32,040 nt of DNA from a virus. The stretch lies in the IMG/VR virus record IMGVR_UViG_3300027734_000212, positions 1 through 32,040 of that record; one strand, given 5' to 3'. Every line of letters begins with the position of its first letter. Within the stretch, counting starts at the first letter, position 1. The notes beneath the pieces were generated by a model. The model ran no database searches. It worked only from the letters and a program-made list of their open reading frames with translations, and was not told the DNA's origin. The position numbers and the translations under genes were made by a program. Shown in pieces: positions 28,927-32,040 of this stretch.

Positions 28927-31146
28927 ATGAAAAAATTACTTTTTATTCTGTTCGTTTGTTTTGTTTATTCTGCAAAATCGCAGGTATATCAGTTGATGCC
29001 ACAATATGGTTATCAGGTATTGAGAATGAGTTTTGATTCTACATTGCAGATTCCAACAACTTGTGGTGCGCCTACATTGAAAAGTGTATACAATACAAAG
29101 CGTGGTGCGATTGCATTTGATTCATGCAATAATAGATTCTATACTTACAATCCAAAAACTTTCACATGGTCTTTTTTAGGTTCAGGTGGAACAACTGATA
29201 CTACAAGTTTGAGCAATAGAATTAATCAAAGGATTGATTCATTAAAGCGTTCACGTGATAGTATATTTGCTCGTAAAAATGGTGTATTTGTTTTTCAATA
29301 TAAAGATTCAATCGGTAGTGGTGGAGGTACTGGATGGAATATAATAGGCAATACTACATTAACTGGAAATGTAACTATTGCTACACCATATAATATATCT
29401 TTTCTTGGAACAGATGAAAATCCAAAACAATTTAATGTGGTGGCAGATAATATAAATTTGGATGGTTCACAATTAAAAATAAGTGCGTTATCATCTGTAT
29501 CAGATACAACTTTGTACAAACCATTATCCATTGATGCAAATAATCAAGTTTATAAAATGCAAAATTGGATTACTGGTGGAGGTACAAGCATTGATACAAC
29601 AAACAAATGGGTAAATAACATAACAAGAACAATCGGAAAGGATTCAATCATTTACTACATAGGAAATACAAGATATGCGATTAAAGATAGTGTAGGTACA
29701 AATCCACCAGCAAGTGGTTATTATTTATCAATATCAGATAGCACTACACAAGACAATCCAACAGCAAATACACCAAGAGCAGTAAAATTTAATACAACAG
29801 ATTTAGCCAATGGGTTTTCTCTTAATACACAAACTGCGGTATTTGTAGGTACTATTAATAATGGAGGTGCAGGTGCAGGAACTACTTTAAATGTAACATC
29901 ATTAACATCTGGTAAGATTAAGGTAGGAATGGTATTAACAGGTGGCAGTATAACCGCAGGTACTTTCATATCGGCATTTATATCTGGGAGTGGGGGAATA
30001 GGTACTTACGAAGTTTCAGTTTCTCAACTTAAAACATCTGCTACATATACAGGAACAATGACATCTCAAATTGTATGTGCTAATACAGGTATATACAATT
30101 TACAATTTTCTTCTCAAATGGATAAGACAGATGCAGGTGTTGATTATGTAAATTTTTGGCTAAGAAAAAATGGAACTGATATAACTGCAAGTGCTGGAGT
30201 AATATCTTTACAAGGTAATTCACCAGCATATATGATGGCAGCATGGAATTATGTTATTCAATTAGTAGCTGGAGATACAATAGAATTATATTGGGGAAGT
30301 GCAGATATTAATATGAGCATAAGAGCAGAGAGTTCACAAACTACACCATTAGTTCATCCTGCTGTACAATCTACAATTTTTACAATTACACAACAATCTG
30401 GAATATTGGCAGGAACAGGAATTACTGCAATAGGTACAAGCGGAAATCAACAAACTGGTTCAGTTCAAACATTGGCAACAGGAACAAGTGGAACAGATTT
30501 TGCAATATCATCATCAAGCAATACTCAAACATTTAATTTGCCTACTGCATCAGCCACAAATAGAGGTGCATTATCTACAACAGATTGGAGTACTTTCAAT
30601 GGCAAAATAGGTGCATCAGATACTGCAACAATGCTTTCAAAATATCAGCGTTCAATTACTGCTGTAAAATATTCAGATACTGCATCAATGCTTTCACCAT
30701 ACGTTAGAAACACACCAACGATTGCTTATTTATCAAGTGATTTCAATACATCAAATACAACTGCAACAAATACAAATCTAACAATAGCAGTTGAAGCGAA
30801 TACGGCTTATAGAATAATGATAAATGGTTCAGCATCAAAAGCAACATCATCAACTGGAATGAAGATATCAATAGGTGCGCCAACTGGAACAACAATAAAA
30901 GCAAATGCATCACTTGGTCAAAATGCTATTTCTACAATTGTTAATTCATTTATTACATCAGTAAACTCACTTGGCTCAACTTTTGCAAATGGTGTAGCAG
31001 TTGAAGTACCATTTAGAGTTGAAGGAATAATAGTAACAGGTTCAACTGCAGGAAGCATCACACTTCAAGCAGCGACAGTTACTTCAAATGCTGCAACTAT
31101 TTACGCAAATACATTAATGACATTAACAAAAGCATACGCACAATGA
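28927..31146 (+). CDS. Large tail fibre-like protein with N-terminal signal peptide
   Basis: 739 residues. MKKLLFILFVCFVYSAKSQ is a clear Sec signal peptide (cut at S-Q), which is unusual for a virion protein. Next comes GAIAFDSCNNRFYTYNPKTF, then a short coiled coil (DTTSLSNRINQRIDSLKRSR). A long Gly/Thr/Ser/Asn-rich beta region follows, with GALSTTDWSTFNGK (about 546-560), a motif common in fibre proteins of Bacteroidota phages. Short repeats DTATMLSKYQ and DTASMLSPYV come after, then a C-terminal beta domain. It is probably the receptor-binding fibre or a surface protein derived from one. It is the last structural gene before lysis and overlaps the next gene by ATGA. Confidence 0.7.
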   Translation: MKKLLFILFVCFVYSAKSQVYQLMPQYGYQVLRMSFDSTLQIPTTCGAPTLKSVYNTKRGAIAFDSCNNRFYTYNPKTFTWSFLGSGGTTDTTSLSNRINQRIDSLKRSRDSIFARKNGVFVFQYKDSIGSGGGTGWNIIGNTTLTGNVTIATPYNISFLGTDENPKQFNVVADNINLDGSQLKISALSSVSDTTLYKPLSIDANNQVYKMQNWITGGGTSIDTTNKWVNNITRTIGKDSIIYYIGNTRYAIKDSVGTNPPASGYYLSISDSTTQDNPTANTPRAVKFNTTDLANGFSLNTQTAVFVGTINNGGAGAGTTLNVTSLTSGKIKVGMVLTGGSITAGTFISAFISGSGGIGTYEVSVSQLKTSATYTGTMTSQIVCANTGIYNLQFSSQMDKTDAGVDYVNFWLRKNGTDITASAGVISLQGNSPAYMMAAWNYVIQLVAGDTIELYWGSADINMSIRAESSQTTPLVHPAVQSTIFTITQQSGILAGTGITAIGTSGNQQTGSVQTLATGTSGTDFAISSSSNTQTFNLPTASATNRGALSTTDWSTFNGKIGASDTATMLSKYQRSITAVKYSDTASMLSPYVRNTPTIAYLSSDFNTSNTTATNTNLTIAVEANTAYRIMINGSASKATSSTGMKISIGAPTGTTIKANASLGQNAISTIVNSFITSVNSLGSTFANGVAVEVPFRVEGIIVTGSTAGSITLQAATVTSNAATIYANTLMTLTKAYAQ

Positions 31147-31352
31147 GCAACGCAGATTTGACAAACCTTTTAATTGGTATCGTTATTAGTTTGATTATCT
31201 ATGTGAGCAAAATCTTCATCTCAAAACTTGAAAATTTTGAAAAGATTGTGCAGTCAATTTTATTGTCAGATGTAGCAATGAAAAAAGACATTGAAAAAAT
31301 TAATGAAGATTTGAAAGACCACGAAACAAGAATACAAAAACTTGAAGCGTAA
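31143..31352 (+). CDS. Membrane-anchored coiled-coil protein of the lysis region
   Basis: 69 residues: one membrane segment (LLIGIVISLIIYVSKIFI, about 9-27) and a C-terminal coiled coil (FEKIVQSILL then KKDIEKINEDLKDHETRIQK). It resembles the small holin-accessory proteins of XhlA/BhlA kind in layout, though those have other orientations. It starts in the fibre stop (ATGA) and overlaps the small TTG-start gene at 31342 by 11 bases. A role in holin timing is inference. Confidence 0.65.
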   Translation: MSNADLTNLLIGIVISLIIYVSKIFISKLENFEKIVQSILLSDVAMKKDIEKINEDLKDHETRIQKLEA

Positions 31353-31482
31353 CGATGCCATATTATTTGCATTCATTTTGATGTTGAGCATCTATTTTGT
31401 AGATAATGTATGGTTAAGAGCAATAACATATTTAAGCAGTATTATTTTTTTATATTTTTTAATTCAAAACAATAAATTATGA
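31342..31482 (+). CDS. 46-residue two-segment membrane protein with TTG start, holin/antiholin candidate
   Basis: TTG at 31342 opens 46 codons ending in an ATGA overlap with the holin gene at 31479; it also overlaps the preceding gene by 11 bases. The product is basic at the start (MKRND) and has two hydrophobic stretches (AILFAFILMLSIYFV and LRAITYLSSIIFLYFLI) with a short charged turn. The gap between 31352 and 31479 would otherwise be empty. It is a good candidate for a pinholin-like or antiholin partner. Not recognised by family. Confidence 0.55.
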   Translation: MKRNDAILFAFILMLSIYFVDNVWLRAITYLSSIIFLYFLIQNNKL

Positions 31483-31697
31483 AATCAGGTTTCGGTAAAT
31501 TAAATGTTCAAGATTTTTTTAGAGGTTTGATTATTGCAGTATTAACTGCATTGGTTACTTTTTTATATAACACAATGGAATTAGGAGAGTTAGTTTTCAA
31601 CTGGAAACAAATTGCAACTACATCATTGACTGCTGCACTCGCGTATATAATCAAGAATTATCTTTCAAATAGTGAAGGTGCGTTCTTGAAGAAATAA
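31479..31697 (+). CDS. Putative holin
   Basis: 72 residues. Two hydrophobic segments: FFRGLIIAVLTALVTFLYNT (13-32) and IATTSLTAALAYIIKNYL (about 45-62), with N-terminal KSGFGKLNVQD and a charged end. This is the size and form of small phage holins that permeabilise the inner membrane. It is followed, after a hairpin, by spanin and lysozyme genes. The ATG overlaps the preceding stop by ATGA. Confidence 0.7.
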   Translation: MKSGFGKLNVQDFFRGLIIAVLTALVTFLYNTMELGELVFNWKQIATTSLTAALAYIIKNYLSNSEGAFLKK

Positions 31698-31701
31698 AAA
31701 A

Positions 31702-31723
31702 ACCTGATGTAGAAACATCAGGT
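31702..31723. terminator. Hairpin between holin and spanin, oriented like a minus-strand terminator
   Basis: ACCTGATGT (31702-31710) pairs perfectly with ACATCAGGT (31715-31723), loop AGAA. The run of A precedes it, so on the minus strand it would be followed by U. On the plus strand no T run follows at once. It may slow plus-strand transcription or stop antisense transcription. The left arm equals that of the terminator at 2092. Confidence 0.55.
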
Positions 31724-31768
31724 ACAAACACAAATTTTACTTAAAAAACGATACTCAAAATTAATACT

Positions 31769-32040
31769 ATGCGATTAATTATTGTATCGTGTGCATTACT
31801 TTTTATTGGTTGTTATTCTGAGAAACAAGCGCAAAGAGAATTGATTGAGGCACAACTGAAGCATCCTGAAGTGGTGAGTAAGTTTGTCGCAAAAAATTAT
31901 CCTTGCGATTCTGTCATTATGCGAATTGATACCATTGAAAAAATAAAGTGGAAAATCATTGTTGATTCTTTGAATAGAAAAATAATAATCAAAAAAGATA
32001 CTATCAACAAGATTCTGAAAGACACAATATTTCTGCGTGA
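31769..32040 (+). CDS. Putative unimolecular spanin, N-terminal part (continues at 1-399)
   Basis: Start codon and first 90 residues of the gene completed at 1-399. The N-terminus MRLIIVSCALLFIGC is a lipoprotein signal with lipobox F-I-G-Cys15 (Phe at -3 is tolerated in this phylum), so the protein should be lipidated and go to the outer membrane. The following residues (YSEKQAQRELIEAQLKHPEV) are helical and charged. Its far end carries an inner-membrane anchor, so one protein spans the periplasm. The gene lies between holin and lysozyme, as spanins often do. In a linear reading of this window it would be split and missed. Confidence 0.7.
   Translation, partial: MRLIIVSCALLFIGCYSEKQAQRELIEAQLKHPEVVSKFVAKNYPCDSVIMRIDTIEKIKWKIIVDSLNRKIIIKKDTINKILKDTIFLR
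31925..32040. repeat. Right copy of terminal direct overlap
   Basis: Matches 1-116 with two substitutions (31943 A for G, 32008 C for T) and ends where the window ends. Confidence 0.85.

Noticed and set aside
29295-29969. Open minus-strand frames inside the fibre gene
   Set aside because: They are low-complexity reverse readings of Gly/Thr-rich codons with no supporting context.
1-32040. Direct terminal repeats of a linear genome
   Set aside because: True terminal repeats should be identical and longer; two mismatches in 116 bases and a gene running through them fit a circular overlap from mixed strains.
1-32040. CRISPR array, tRNA genes, integrase or lysogeny switch
   Set aside because: No spaced repeats, cloverleaf, tyrosine/serine recombinase motifs or CI/Cro-like pair were seen on either strand.

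Overview
The window is most likely a complete, circular genome of a tailed siphovirus-like phage that infects a member of the Bacteroidota. The last 116 bases (31925-32040) repeat the first 116 with only two substitutions. The gene cut by the left end (1-399) is completed in frame by the gene that starts at 31769. The unique unit is therefore about 31.9 kb. The host guess rests on several features: strong A+T richness, A-rich gene starts that almost all lack a Shine-Dalgarno sequence, TAnnTTTG-type promoter elements (2305, 5340), signal peptides ending in S-Q, and structural proteins of the kind seen in Flavobacterium and related phages. I see no integrase, no CI/Cro pair, no tRNA and no CRISPR array.

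Layout. (1) The lysis region spans the circle junction: small membrane proteins and a holin (31143-31697), a lipoprotein with a C-terminal membrane anchor that fits a one-protein spanin (31769 through the junction to 399), a GH24 lysozyme (396-848), a metallophosphoesterase and a small acidic protein, closed by a terminator at 2092-2120. (2) A 288-base control region (2064-2351) holds that terminator, a U-loop hairpin and the early promoter. (3) The early region (2352-8162) encodes small zinc-binding, DNA-binding and unknown proteins, an ERF single-strand annealing protein, a stand-alone DnaA domain IV protein, a replisome organiser, a probable helicase-loader-like protein and two PD-(D/E)XK nucleases. 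Within it lies a promoter-hairpin-terminator unit (5340-5440) whose two hairpin loops are perfectly complementary over 7 bases. (4) One secreted protein is encoded alone on the minus strand (8145-9014). (5) The late region starts with a sigma-like factor (9064), followed by a membrane protein, a sugar-modification cassette (GT4, left-handed beta-helix acyltransferase, GT2), an HNH nuclease and the terminase subunits. After these come tail genes and the tape measure, then the head genes (protease with an inserted HAD domain, scaffold, major capsid, probable tail tube, portal fusion, connectors), and last a large fibre protein with a signal peptide.

How it probably works (inference): the early promoter drives recombination and replication genes that recruit the host replication machinery, since no polymerase or helicase is encoded. 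The sigma-like protein may switch on late genes, perhaps through the shared TTTTCA / ATATAATAT element found just before 14511 and 22975. HNH plus TerS/TerL suggests cos-type packaging. The holin, lysozyme and spanin release the progeny.

Points most worth a second look: the kissing-loop leader RNA at 5354-5440; a T9 run in the gene at 14511 where a -1 shift joins two open frames; the HAD domain inside the prohead protease; the portal fusion together with an unusual tail-before-head gene order; a parS-like palindrome; and one perfect Shine-Dalgarno in a genome that otherwise lacks them.
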